A stretch of DNA of 64,000 bases from Lachnospiraceae bacterium P6A3 (GTDB lineage Bacteria > Bacillota > Clostridia > Lachnospirales > Lachnospiraceae), in contig JNKP01000001.1 in assembly GCA_000702085.1 (NCBI GenBank), positions 806,001 through 870,000 of the forward strand. Reading direction: 5' to 3'. A program made the position numbers and the translations under genes. Within the stretch, counting starts at the first letter, position 1. Every line of letters starts with the position of its first letter. The notes beneath the pieces were generated by a model, which did not search any database, was not told the origin of the DNA, and saw nothing but the letters and a program-made list of their open reading frames with translations. This document shows, piece by piece, positions 8,379 to 15,150 of the stretch.

Positions 8379-10163
8379 TTATGTCATTTCATAAAAATAG
8401 GCGAAATAATCGGGAAAAGTCTTTCCGCAGCATGAGGGGTTAAGGATCGCAGTTCCGGGAGCCTTTAATCCCATGAGGGAAAATCCCATTGCCATTCTAT
8501 GGTCATTGTAAGTTTCTATATCAGCCGCCTGAGGGCATGATGCCTCTATTATTATATCGTCTCCGATTTCTTCACACTTTACCCCAAGGCGTTTAAGCTC
8601 ATTTACGATTGCGGAGATTCTGTCGCTCTCCTGGACTCTGATGTGTGAAATTCCGGTGATGCGGATAGTCCTGCCAAGGAATGGTGCGATTGCTGCCAGG
8701 GTAATGGTCTGATCGGAGCAGGAGGACATGTTGATGGTTATGGGAGTGCCGGTGGCGGTTCCTTCGGGAAGCGGCGTCACTTTGATTCCCTCTGGAGTAT
8801 CCCCGCTCTTAACCCAGCCTATGTTTTCAAGGATCTTCACAAATCCCGTATCCCCCTGCATGGAGTTCTCATGAAGACCTGCTATGGTAACGGACTTTCC
8901 GATGAGCGGTGCCATCGCATAGAAATATGCCGCAGCCGAGGCATCAGGTTCTATCGAATAGGTGCTGGTTCCGCCGGGCATGGTCTCAAGCATCTTCTTA
9001 GTCATTTCAACATAAGACATGCCGTGATTACCGGTTACATTAATCTGCAGATCCGGTTTGATGAATGTGGAAGCAATCATAAGAGCGCTGAGGAATTGTG
9101 AGCTCTTATCTATATCAACCGTGGTTTCGGATTTATTGATGCCATGAGGGATAAGGGTAAAGGGAAAGAATCCCTCTTCTCCTTCATACTTAACTTCGCA
9201 TCCCAGTTCCATGAGTGAATTAAGAAGAGGCGCCATGGGACGCTTTTTCATCTGGTCCGAAGAATCCATGTGATAGGTTCCGGTATTTACCAGTCCGAGC
9301 ACTGCGGTAAGGAATCTGGCCGCAGTTCCGGCAGAGCCCACATTAAGAAATGCTTCTTTCTCAGGGATTACTCCGCCGCATCCCGTTACGGTCACGGTGC
9401 AGGCATCACGGTCAACCACTGTCTCGATTCTGAGACTGTCCATGCATGACAGGAAGCTTTCGGTATCATCGGAGAACAAAACTCCCTCAAGAGTGGTTTT
9501 CCCTTCAGCGAGCATAGCAATAAGAAGAGCCCTGTTTGTGATGCTCTTCGAACCGGGAACTTTGATCAAGTATCCGTCTTCTGTTTCGGTGATCTTACCT
9601 GTATGAGGTTTTATCAGTGCCTTTCGGGGGATTACGGTTTTATCCGCATCTTTGATGAAATAAAGAGAGTTAACGATCTCACCGTCGGTGCAGGCTTCTC
9701 CATGAACTGTTTTAACAAGCCGGTATCCTGCTTTTTCATGAACCCGCCTGCTTGCGGTATTTTTCTCCATGACCTTGGCGGTCAGGTGGAGAAGCCCCAG
9801 CATTTCGAATCCGACTTTTTCTCCGATAAGCTTAACGGCTTCAGTAGCAAGTCCCTTACCTGCGGGGGCATCTTCGGAGAAGAACACGCCCGTTTCACCG
9901 GTGAGAGTTTTCTCGTCAATATGCTGGAGATAAACACAGCCCACGGGAGTATCGCCTTCTATGGTACAGACTATATACTGATAGACTTCACCCTTATTTA
10001 CTTTGTTACGGATCCAGTTAAGGTGATCTTCTGTGGAAATCGGAGTGCGGTAATAGAAATTACTGACAGTTCTGTCACAATTTCTCCATGCAAGCACCAT
10101 ATCGGTATCGTCTTCAGTGATGGGACGAAGGTATATATTTGTACCGCGGATAAGGTCACTCAT
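8379..10163 (-). CDS. aroA: GNAT acetyltransferase-EPSP synthase fusion
   Basis: 594 aa in two parts. Residues 1-172 are a GNAT N-acetyltransferase of the RimJ/PseH kind: WRN near the start, an acetyl-CoA loop in APAGKGLATEA, and the late segment NTASRRVHEKAGY. Residues ~185-594 are a full 3-phosphoshikimate 1-carboxyvinyltransferase, with KVPGSKSITNRAL, GSAGTAARFLTA, SSQFLSALM, EPDASAAAYF, ESDRISA and NDHRMAM. EPSP synthase joins shikimate-3-phosphate and PEP in aromatic amino acid synthesis. The residue matching Pro101 of the E. coli enzyme is Phe, placing it with the RFLTA-type sequences. It overlaps the clpX stop by 4 bases, so it is translationally coupled, and no other aro gene is nearby. 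No frameshift separates the halves. Confidence 0.88.
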   Translation of the reverse strand: MSDLIRGTNIYLRPITEDDTDMVLAWRNCDRTVSNFYYRTPISTEDHLNWIRNKVNKGEVYQYIVCTIEGDTPVGCVYLQHIDEKTLTGETGVFFSEDAPAGKGLATEAVKLIGEKVGFEMLGLLHLTAKVMEKNTASRRVHEKAGYRLVKTVHGEACTDGEIVNSLYFIKDADKTVIPRKALIKPHTGKITETEDGYLIKVPGSKSITNRALLIAMLAEGKTTLEGVLFSDDTESFLSCMDSLRIETVVDRDACTVTVTGCGGVIPEKEAFLNVGSAGTAARFLTAVLGLVNTGTYHMDSSDQMKKRPMAPLLNSLMELGCEVKYEGEEGFFPFTLIPHGINKSETTVDIDKSSQFLSALMIASTFIKPDLQINVTGNHGMSYVEMTKKMLETMPGGTSTYSIEPDASAAAYFYAMAPLIGKSVTIAGLHENSMQGDTGFVKILENIGWVKSGDTPEGIKVTPLPEGTATGTPITINMSSCSDQTITLAAIAPFLGRTIRITGISHIRVQESDRISAIVNELKRLGVKCEEIGDDIIIEASCPQAADIETYNDHRMAMGFSLMGLKAPGTAILNPSCCGKTFPDYFAYFYEMT

Positions 10164-11707
10164 TCGATTCCTCTCATTCCGATGACGGGGGCACCCTTAC
10201 CTCTGAGATAATCACCTGTAATGGTTACTGTGCCGATGTTGTCATCCTTGGGAATCTCGTACATGATATCCAGCATGTAGTCTTCTATGATACTGCGAAG
10301 TCCTCTGGCTCCGGTCTTAAGTTCCATTGCTTTATCCGCAATCTCTTCAAGAGCATCATCGGAAAATTCAAGCTTAACCTCATCCAGTTCAAGAAGCTTC
10401 TGATACTGCTTGAGGATTGCGTTCTTGGGCTCCGTCATGATCTTGATGAGCATTTCCTTCGTAAGCATCTGAAGGGTTGTGATGATAGGGAGACGGCCGA
10501 TAAATTCGGGGATCATTCCGTATTTTCTGATATCCTCCGTTGTTACTTTGGAGAGGATATCGGGATCGTTTTCGTAAGAATCTTTGAGAGTTCCTCCGAA
10601 TCCTATGGAGTTGGACTTGGAAAGTCTCTGTTTGATGATATCCTCAAGTCCGGGGAAAGCACCGCCGCAGATAAACAGTATGTTTCTGGTATTTACGGTG
10701 GCAAGAGGAACCATGGCTCCCTTGCTGGATGCACCTACGGGAACTTCTACCTCGGATCCTTCAAGGAGCTTAAGCATTCCCTGCTGTACGGATTCACCGG
10801 ATACATCACGGTGGTTGGAGTTTTCTTTTTTCGCGATCTTATCGATCTCGTCGATAAAGACGATACCGTTCTCGGCTTTTTCCACATCATTGTCTGCCGC
10901 AGCAAGGAGCTTGGAGATTACGCTTTCGATATCATCTCCGATATATCCCGCTTCGGTAAGGGATGTGGCATCCGCGATGGCAAGAGGCACATCAAGGAGC
11001 TTGGCAAGTGTTCTTACCATGTATGTCTTGCCACAGCCTGTGGGTCCGATGAGAAGGACATTGGATTTTTCTATTTCAATAGAATCCATGGAATCCGTGG
11101 CAACTCTCTTATAGTGGTTATATACGGCAACGGACATAACCTTCTTGGCATGTTCCTGGCCCACCACATATTTATCAAGGCTCTCCTTGATCTTGTGAGG
11201 TGCGGGAAGATTCTTGATATCGATTAAAGGCTTTGCGTTGGGATCTTTTTTCTTAAGCTTCTGCTTATTGGGGATTCCTCCCATTCCCTGAAGATTTGCA
11301 AGGTTAATGAATCCGAAGTTAGGGAAGGGATTCGCATTTCGTGACTTCTTGGAATCGTCAGAAGAATCATCACCGGATGCTTTATCCGCGGCTTCCACCA
11401 TCTTACGGAGTTCTTCGTCCGTGGGGATCGGCTGACCTGTCAGCATTCCCTGGTAGTCAAACTGGGATACGGTATCCATGGTCTTCTGCATGCAGTCGGG
11501 GCACACGCATATACCGCCGGGAAGACGGAACATCTTACCGGTTTTGCTCTCGGGCCTGCGGCACACGAAGCACACATCCTCATAAGCCGAATTGTCGGAT
11601 TTTCCGGCATCGCCGGTTTTGGATGCATCTTTATCTTCACTCAAAGAACCCTCGGTATTTTCCGAGGGTTCTTCTATATTTTCAATATCTTTATTCTCGT
11701 TATCCAT
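10160..11707 (-). CDS. clpX: ATP-dependent Clp protease ATP-binding subunit ClpX
   Basis: AAA+ unfoldase that feeds tagged proteins to ClpP. Seen in order: an acidic leader of ~45 residues, a four-Cys zinc-binding domain (CFVCRRPES and CVCPDC), an Asp/Ser-rich linker, Walker A GPTGCGKT near 225, pore loop AGYIGDD, Walker B IVFIDEIDK, and the ClpP-docking IGF tripeptide in KSNSIGFGG. At ~515 aa it is about 90 residues longer than E. coli ClpX because of the leader and linker. AGG lies 9 bases before the ATG at 11707 but too close to the ATG at 11713, so the second is preferred. No clpP or tig is adjacent, which is unusual for clpX; instead the GNAT-EPSP synthase gene is coupled to it. Confidence 0.9.
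   Translation of the reverse strand: MDNENKDIENIEEPSENTEGSLSEDKDASKTGDAGKSDNSAYEDVCFVCRRPESKTGKMFRLPGGICVCPDCMQKTMDTVSQFDYQGMLTGQPIPTDEELRKMVEAADKASGDDSSDDSKKSRNANPFPNFGFINLANLQGMGGIPNKQKLKKKDPNAKPLIDIKNLPAPHKIKESLDKYVVGQEHAKKVMSVAVYNHYKRVATDSMDSIEIEKSNVLLIGPTGCGKTYMVRTLAKLLDVPLAIADATSLTEAGYIGDDIESVISKLLAAADNDVEKAENGIVFIDEIDKIAKKENSNHRDVSGESVQQGMLKLLEGSEVEVPVGASSKGAMVPLATVNTRNILFICGGAFPGLEDIIKQRLSKSNSIGFGGTLKDSYENDPDILSKVTTEDIRKYGMIPEFIGRLPIITTLQMLTKEMLIKIMTEPKNAILKQYQKLLELDEVKLEFSDDALEEIADKAMELKTGARGLRSIIEDYMLDIMYEIPKDDNIGTVTITGDYLRGKGAPVIGMRGIE
11644..11673 (-). promoter_or_regulatory. 12-bp hairpin inside the 5' coding region of clpX
   Basis: A perfect inverted repeat, AAGAACCCTCGG / CCGAGGGTTCTT, with a six-base AT loop, lies 35-64 bases into the clpX reading frame. 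On the coding strand it is followed by TGAG rather than a U tract, so it is not a standard terminator. It could slow early translation or mark an RNA-processing site. The stretch encodes the acidic EEPSENTEG leader, so codon coincidence is possible. Confidence 0.45.
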
Positions 11708-11736
11708 TACCATAATCCTTTCGGTTCGATGCTCTA

Positions 11737-11742
11737 ATTATA
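11737..11742 (-). promoter_or_regulatory. Probable -10 box of clpX
   Basis: TATAAT on the minus strand about 30 bases before the clpX start, in the 75-base gap after the P-type ATPase stop. The -35 region is weak by eye (TAGCCA-like). The clpX-aroA pair probably starts here and not from ATPase read-through. Confidence 0.45.
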
Positions 11743-11782
11743 AAGCATGGGCAAGGGCTGTGGCTATGGATTTTGGAGTTTT

Positions 11783-13702
11783 TTAAGCATTTTTCGGGAT
11801 TTTTAAGCATCTTACCGCGTTAAGAACCGCGATGATCATAACGCCTACATCAGCAAAGATTGCCATCCACATATTTGCGATTCCGAGAGCTCCGAGAAGG
11901 AGGCACAGAACCTTGATGCCGATTGCAAATACGATGTTTTGATGCACTATGGTAAGACACTTCTTGGATATCTTCATGGCAAGTGCGATCTTGGCGGGAT
12001 CATCATCCATAAGCACCACATCGGCACTTTCTATAGCGGCATCGGACCCCATTGCGCCCATGGCAATTCCGATATCGGCTCTTGATAGAACGGGAGCATC
12101 GTTGATACCGTCACCTACGAATGCAAGTTTTTCCTTAGGTTTCTTCTCACTGATAAGCTTTTCTACTTCATCGACTTTATCTCCGGGAAGAAGTCCTGCT
12201 CTGTATTCGGTAAGACCAAGTTCAGAAGCGATGTGCTTTGCACTCTCTTCTCTGTCACCGGTGAGCATAACAAGTCTTCTGATACCGGAAGATTTAAGTG
12301 ATGTTACTGCTTTATGAGAAGTGGGTTTTACCACGTCGGAGATCATGATACATCCGGTGTACTTGCCGTTACTTGCTACATGGATTACGGTTCCGGGATA
12401 GTCGATACCTGATATAGGTTTGAATCCGATGCTTTCCATGAGAGCATCATTTCCGGCATATATCTCATTGGAGATTGTCTTAACGCGTACTCCTTTTCCG
12501 GGAATGTTTTCGTCTTCGATGATCTCGGTTTCGGTAAGGAGATCATTTTCGGACGCGTACTTTTTTACGGAAAGTGCAATGGGATGGTCTGAATATTTCT
12601 CCGCAAGGGCAGCATATTTGATCAGGGTATTTGAATCAAAGCCTTCCGCGGGAAGGATCTTTGCAACCTCAAATGTTCCCTTGGTAAGTGTTCCGGTTTT
12701 ATCGAATGCTATGATACCGGTTTCGGAAAGTGCTTCAAGGTAGTTGGAGCCTTTTACGAGGATTCCGTTTGATGAAGCAGCTCCGATTCCTCCAAAGAAG
12801 CTTAAGGGAATTGATATAACAAGTGCGCAGGGGCAGCTGATTACAAGGAATGTCAGGGCTCTGATAACCCAGGTTCCCCACATGGGAGCATTTCCCATAA
12901 TGAGGAGAATTATGGGAGGAAGGAGAGCCAGAGCAAGGGCAAGGTAGCATACGATGGGAGTATAGTATCTTGCAAACTTTGATATAAAGTTCTCCGACTT
13001 ACTCTTCTTCATGGAAGAATTCTCTACCATGTCGAGTATCTTGGATACGGTGGATTCTCCGAATTCTCTGGTGGTTTCGATCTTCAGAAGGCCGGTCAGG
13101 TTAACGCATCCGCTGATTACTTCATCTCCGGGCTCTTTGGGAACGGGAAGGGACTCGCCGGTGAGCGCTGAGGTATCAAGGGTTGCGCTTCCTTCGCGCA
13201 CGATTCCGTCGATGGGGATTTTTTCACCTGCTTTAACTACGATGATGGTTCCTATCTCTATTTCATCGGGATCTGTCTGTACCAGATCTCCGTTTTCATC
13301 ATAGATATTTGCATAATCGGGACGGATGTCCATAAGATCCGTGATGTTCTTCCTGCTCTTTCCCACGGCAACGCTCTGGAAGAGCTCTCCTGTCTGATAG
13401 AAGAGCATTACGGCTACACCCTCTAAGAAGCCCCCTTCTTCACCGCTTGTAACAAGTCCCAGGACAATGGCGCCGATTGTGGCAACGGTCATAAGGAAGC
13501 ACTCGTCGAAGATCTGCTTATGGGTGATCCCGTGGAATGCCTTTTTGAGGATGTCTCCTCCGATGACGATGTAGGGCACCATGTAGAGGACGAACTGCAC
13601 GATAACGGGAATCTCCACAAAGTGCAGAAGAATCTGAAGCGCGATGAGGAGCACCGAGCTTATGATTATGCGATATAAAACTTTTTTCTGTTTCTTATTC
13701 AT
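11783..13702 (-). CDS. P1B-type heavy-metal ATPase, Zn/Cd/Pb exporter-like
   Basis: 639 aa. Hydrophobic N-terminal segments, the intramembrane metal site SCPCALVIS (CPC), phosphorylation motif DKTGTLT, the SDHPIAL motif of the nucleotide domain, and GDGINDAP are all present. The set and the C-terminal ESADVVLMDDDPAK segment match the ZntA/CadA branch that pumps Zn2+, Cd2+ or Pb2+ out of the cell. It has no N-terminal CxxC metal-binding domain; that domain is a separate small gene just upstream (13769-13987). A terminator-like hairpin lies between the two, so the pump is probably made at lower levels than the metal-binding protein. No strong ribosome site is visible. Confidence 0.9.
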   Translation of the reverse strand: MNKKQKKVLYRIIISSVLLIALQILLHFVEIPVIVQFVLYMVPYIVIGGDILKKAFHGITHKQIFDECFLMTVATIGAIVLGLVTSGEEGGFLEGVAVMLFYQTGELFQSVAVGKSRKNITDLMDIRPDYANIYDENGDLVQTDPDEIEIGTIIVVKAGEKIPIDGIVREGSATLDTSALTGESLPVPKEPGDEVISGCVNLTGLLKIETTREFGESTVSKILDMVENSSMKKSKSENFISKFARYYTPIVCYLALALALLPPIILLIMGNAPMWGTWVIRALTFLVISCPCALVISIPLSFFGGIGAASSNGILVKGSNYLEALSETGIIAFDKTGTLTKGTFEVAKILPAEGFDSNTLIKYAALAEKYSDHPIALSVKKYASENDLLTETEIIEDENIPGKGVRVKTISNEIYAGNDALMESIGFKPISGIDYPGTVIHVASNGKYTGCIMISDVVKPTSHKAVTSLKSSGIRRLVMLTGDREESAKHIASELGLTEYRAGLLPGDKVDEVEKLISEKKPKEKLAFVGDGINDAPVLSRADIGIAMGAMGSDAAIESADVVLMDDDPAKIALAMKISKKCLTIVHQNIVFAIGIKVLCLLLGALGIANMWMAIFADVGVMIIAVLNAVRCLKIPKNA

Positions 13703-13741
13703 ATCTTTATCTCTTAAAGTATCTTCGAATATTATAAAACT

Positions 13742-13762
13742 GCTCCCGCAGTAAGCGGGAGC
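13742..13762 (-). terminator. Terminator/attenuator between HMA gene and metal ATPase
   Basis: GCTCCCGC, five-base loop, GCGGGAGC: an eight-pair GC-rich stem followed on the minus strand by AGTTTTAT. It starts six bases after the HMA-protein stop. The short T run suggests partial termination, which would set the ratio between the small metal-binding protein and the ATPase. Confidence 0.6.
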
Positions 13763-13768
13763 CTGATC

Positions 13769-13987
13769 TTAAAACTTGATCTCGCAGTCGCTTTCTACGG
13801 CCTTGCACGCTTTGAGAACTTCGGGCATTACCGCTGCAGGCTCCTGACCCTCGGAAAATTCGACCTTCATCTTCTGAGTCATGAAGTTAACGATTGCATC
13901 CGCAACTCCTGCAACCTTCTTGGCCGCATCTTCCATCTTCTGAGCACACGCTGCGCAGTCTACTTCGATCTCGTATGTTTTCTTCAT
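13769..13987 (-). CDS. Stand-alone heavy-metal-associated (HMA) domain protein
   Basis: 72 aa. MKKTYEIEVDCAACAQKMED holds the CxxC metal-binding loop of an HMA ferredoxin-like domain; Asp before the first Cys is typical of the Zn/Cd type. The rest fits the beta-alpha-beta-beta-alpha-beta fold. It replaces the N-terminal domain missing from the ATPase downstream and could deliver metal to it or buffer it. The frame runs 15 codons upstream, but GAGGT lies eight bases before the ATG at 13987. Its promoter (14065-14092) carries an ArsR/SmtB-type operator, so it should be metal induced. Confidence 0.85.
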   Translation of the reverse strand: MKKTYEIEVDCAACAQKMEDAAKKVAGVADAIVNFMTQKMKVEFSEGQEPAAVMPEVLKACKAVESDCEIKF

Positions 13988-14038
13988 ATTTATACCTCTT
14001 CTTTTCCTGAATCCGGAGGAGTTTGTACTCATCCGTTT

Positions 14039-14062
14039 ACATATGAATATCTGTTCATATGT
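14039..14062 (-). promoter_or_regulatory. ArsR/SmtB-type metalloregulator operator
   Basis: A perfect interrupted palindrome, ACATATGAA, six bases, TTCATATGT. Its core (ATATGAA-6-TTCATAT) matches the imperfect 12-2-12 operators bound by SmtB, CzrA and CadC. It overlaps the predicted start site of the HMA gene, where a bound repressor would block transcription until metal releases it. No ArsR-family gene lies in the window, so the repressor would act from elsewhere. Confidence 0.65.
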
Positions 14063-14064
14063 TC

Positions 14065-14092
14065 ATTATACATGAAATTATGAGGTTGTCAA
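14065..14092 (-). promoter_or_regulatory. Promoter of the HMA/metal-ATPase operon
   Basis: On the minus strand: TTGACA (14092-14087), 16-base spacer, TATAAT (14070-14065). Both hexamers match the sigma-A consensus exactly. Its -35 box overlaps that of the divergent plus-strand promoter by six bases, so the two may compete for polymerase. Confidence 0.75.
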
Positions 14093-14114
14093 CAGGTGAG
14101 GAACGGAATATAAT
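14086..14114 (+). promoter_or_regulatory. Promoter of the toxin-antitoxin-like pair
   Basis: TTGTCA (14086-14091), 17-base spacer, TATAAT (14109-14114). The seven bases TTGTCAA serve as -35 on both strands. Confidence 0.7.
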
Positions 14115-14117
14115 AAC

Positions 14118-14146
14118 AGTACTTTAAACCGTACTCTTTTTAGTAC
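14118..14146 (+). repeat. Three AGTAC/GTACT half-sites (possible autoregulatory operator)
   Basis: AGTAC (14118-14122), GTACT (14131-14135) and AGTAC (14142-14146) alternate in orientation and form two nested inverted repeats immediately downstream of the -10 box. Phd/YefM antitoxins usually repress their own operon from such sites, so these are candidate operators of the gene that follows. Confidence 0.45.
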
Positions 14147-14161
14147 ATACGAGGTAATAAT

Positions 14162-14719
14162 ATGATAGCCAAGCAAATGGACATACGTGCAAATATAAAA
14201 AAATATTTTGATATGGCCTATTCGGGAGATGTGATATTTGTACCAAGAAAAGGGAATAAGAACGTTGTCATCATTTCAGAGGATGAATACAACAAGATAA
14301 CACGATCCGATATATTCAGCACCTATGCGACTTCGGTCATCTCACACGCATCCGCTAAGAGAGAAAGAGCCGTATCAACCGGAAGTTTAAAGACAGATAA
14401 TCTCAAGAAGCTGGAAGTCATTCATGATCTTAAGGATGGATGGAACGGAAATGGTGCACCTGCTTTTTCAAAATCACTTATAGTCAAGGCCGGCGAGATA
14501 ATAAAAGGATTATCTATTCAGCCGGAGATTTTCCCTACTGCACTGGGTTCCATTCAGCTTGAATACGACAATTCCAGACACGATCACATGGAAATAGAAA
14601 TCGGAGATGGCTCGGAAGCCGAGGTTTTCATTTCCACATACGACGGAAAAGAATTCTTCGGTACTGTCTCTGCAAATTCGGATGATATAAACAGAAAGGC
14701 AATTGAATTCTATGGATAA
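14162..14719 (+). CDS. Phd/YefM-like antitoxin domain fused to a WNGNGAP-type domain
   Basis: 185 aa. Residues 1-48 resemble a Phd/YefM antitoxin: IRANIKKYFDMAYSGDVIFV, then VVIISEDEYNKI. After a linker, residues ~85-180 form a second domain with DLKDGWNGNGAPAFSKSLI, IQPEIFPTALGSIQLEY and HMEIEIGD. I know this domain from many uncharacterised Clostridial proteins but not a proven function for it. GAGGT lies seven bases before the ATG. The stop overlaps the next gene's ATG by eight bases, so the two are coupled as antitoxin and toxin genes often are. The promoter region holds inverted repeats that could be its operator. Calling it an antitoxin is inference from the N-domain and gene order. Confidence 0.55.
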   Translation: MIAKQMDIRANIKKYFDMAYSGDVIFVPRKGNKNVVIISEDEYNKITRSDIFSTYATSVISHASAKRERAVSTGSLKTDNLKKLEVIHDLKDGWNGNGAPAFSKSLIVKAGEIIKGLSIQPEIFPTALGSIQLEYDNSRHDHMEIEIGDGSEAEVFISTYDGKEFFGTVSANSDDINRKAIEFYG

Positions 14720-15077
14720 AACATTTAAAAGCGATGAAAAACTCTATAGGGCAGTTTATCCGCCGGAACTGGTCGCCATGTATTGGAAGAGGGACGGTTC
14801 GCTGTCTTCTGCAGCCTTTGCCGATCCTAAAGGATTATCCGTAGACAGAGGTAATTACAGATCCGATGACGAAGTTGCATCCGATATGAGTAAACGTTTT
14901 ACAGGCAGGATCATCAGATTATATGTAAAGAACTGTACAGATATAGGTGCCAAAGTAAAATATCTTCCTTCGTCAAATAATAAATATCATTCAGAAATAC
15001 ACGGAAGCGAAGAAACCGTATTATTGTCTAAACAACAAAGATTATTTCTTTCTCACAAAGCAGCAGTTGTTCTGTAA
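14712..15077 (+). CDS. Small partner protein of the Phd-like gene, possible toxin
   Basis: 121 aa, no membrane segment or signal. Notable stretches are KLYRAVYPPELVAMYWKRDG, SSAAFADPKGLSVDRG and NKYHSEIHG; the conserved-looking Arg, Asp and His positions could be catalytic, but I do not recognise a named domain, and it only faintly recalls RES-type toxins. The ATG at 14712 lies inside the upstream stop region, giving an eight-base overlap; a TTG three codons earlier is possible but weaker. Its stop runs into a terminator on the opposite strand. The toxin role is inferred from size, coupling and partner only. Confidence 0.5.
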   Translation: MDKTFKSDEKLYRAVYPPELVAMYWKRDGSLSSAAFADPKGLSVDRGNYRSDDEVASDMSKRFTGRIIRLYVKNCTDIGAKVKYLPSSNNKYHSEIHGSEETVLLSKQQRLFLSHKAAVVL

Positions 15078-15082
15078 AAAAA

Positions 15083-15110
15083 GGGCCTCAGCCATATGCG
15101 GCTGAGGCCC
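15083..15110 (-). terminator. Intrinsic terminator of htrA (also closes the plus-strand pair)
   Basis: GGGCCTCAGCC / GGCTGAGGCCC with a six-base loop. On the minus strand the 11-pair stem is followed by seven Ts, 40 bases after the htrA stop. On plus the stem lies directly after the 14712-15077 stop but lacks a T run, so it mainly serves htrA. Confidence 0.85.
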
Positions 15111-15150
15111 TGTGAAAAGGAAGAAAAAAGATATTGGATAATGTCTTGTT

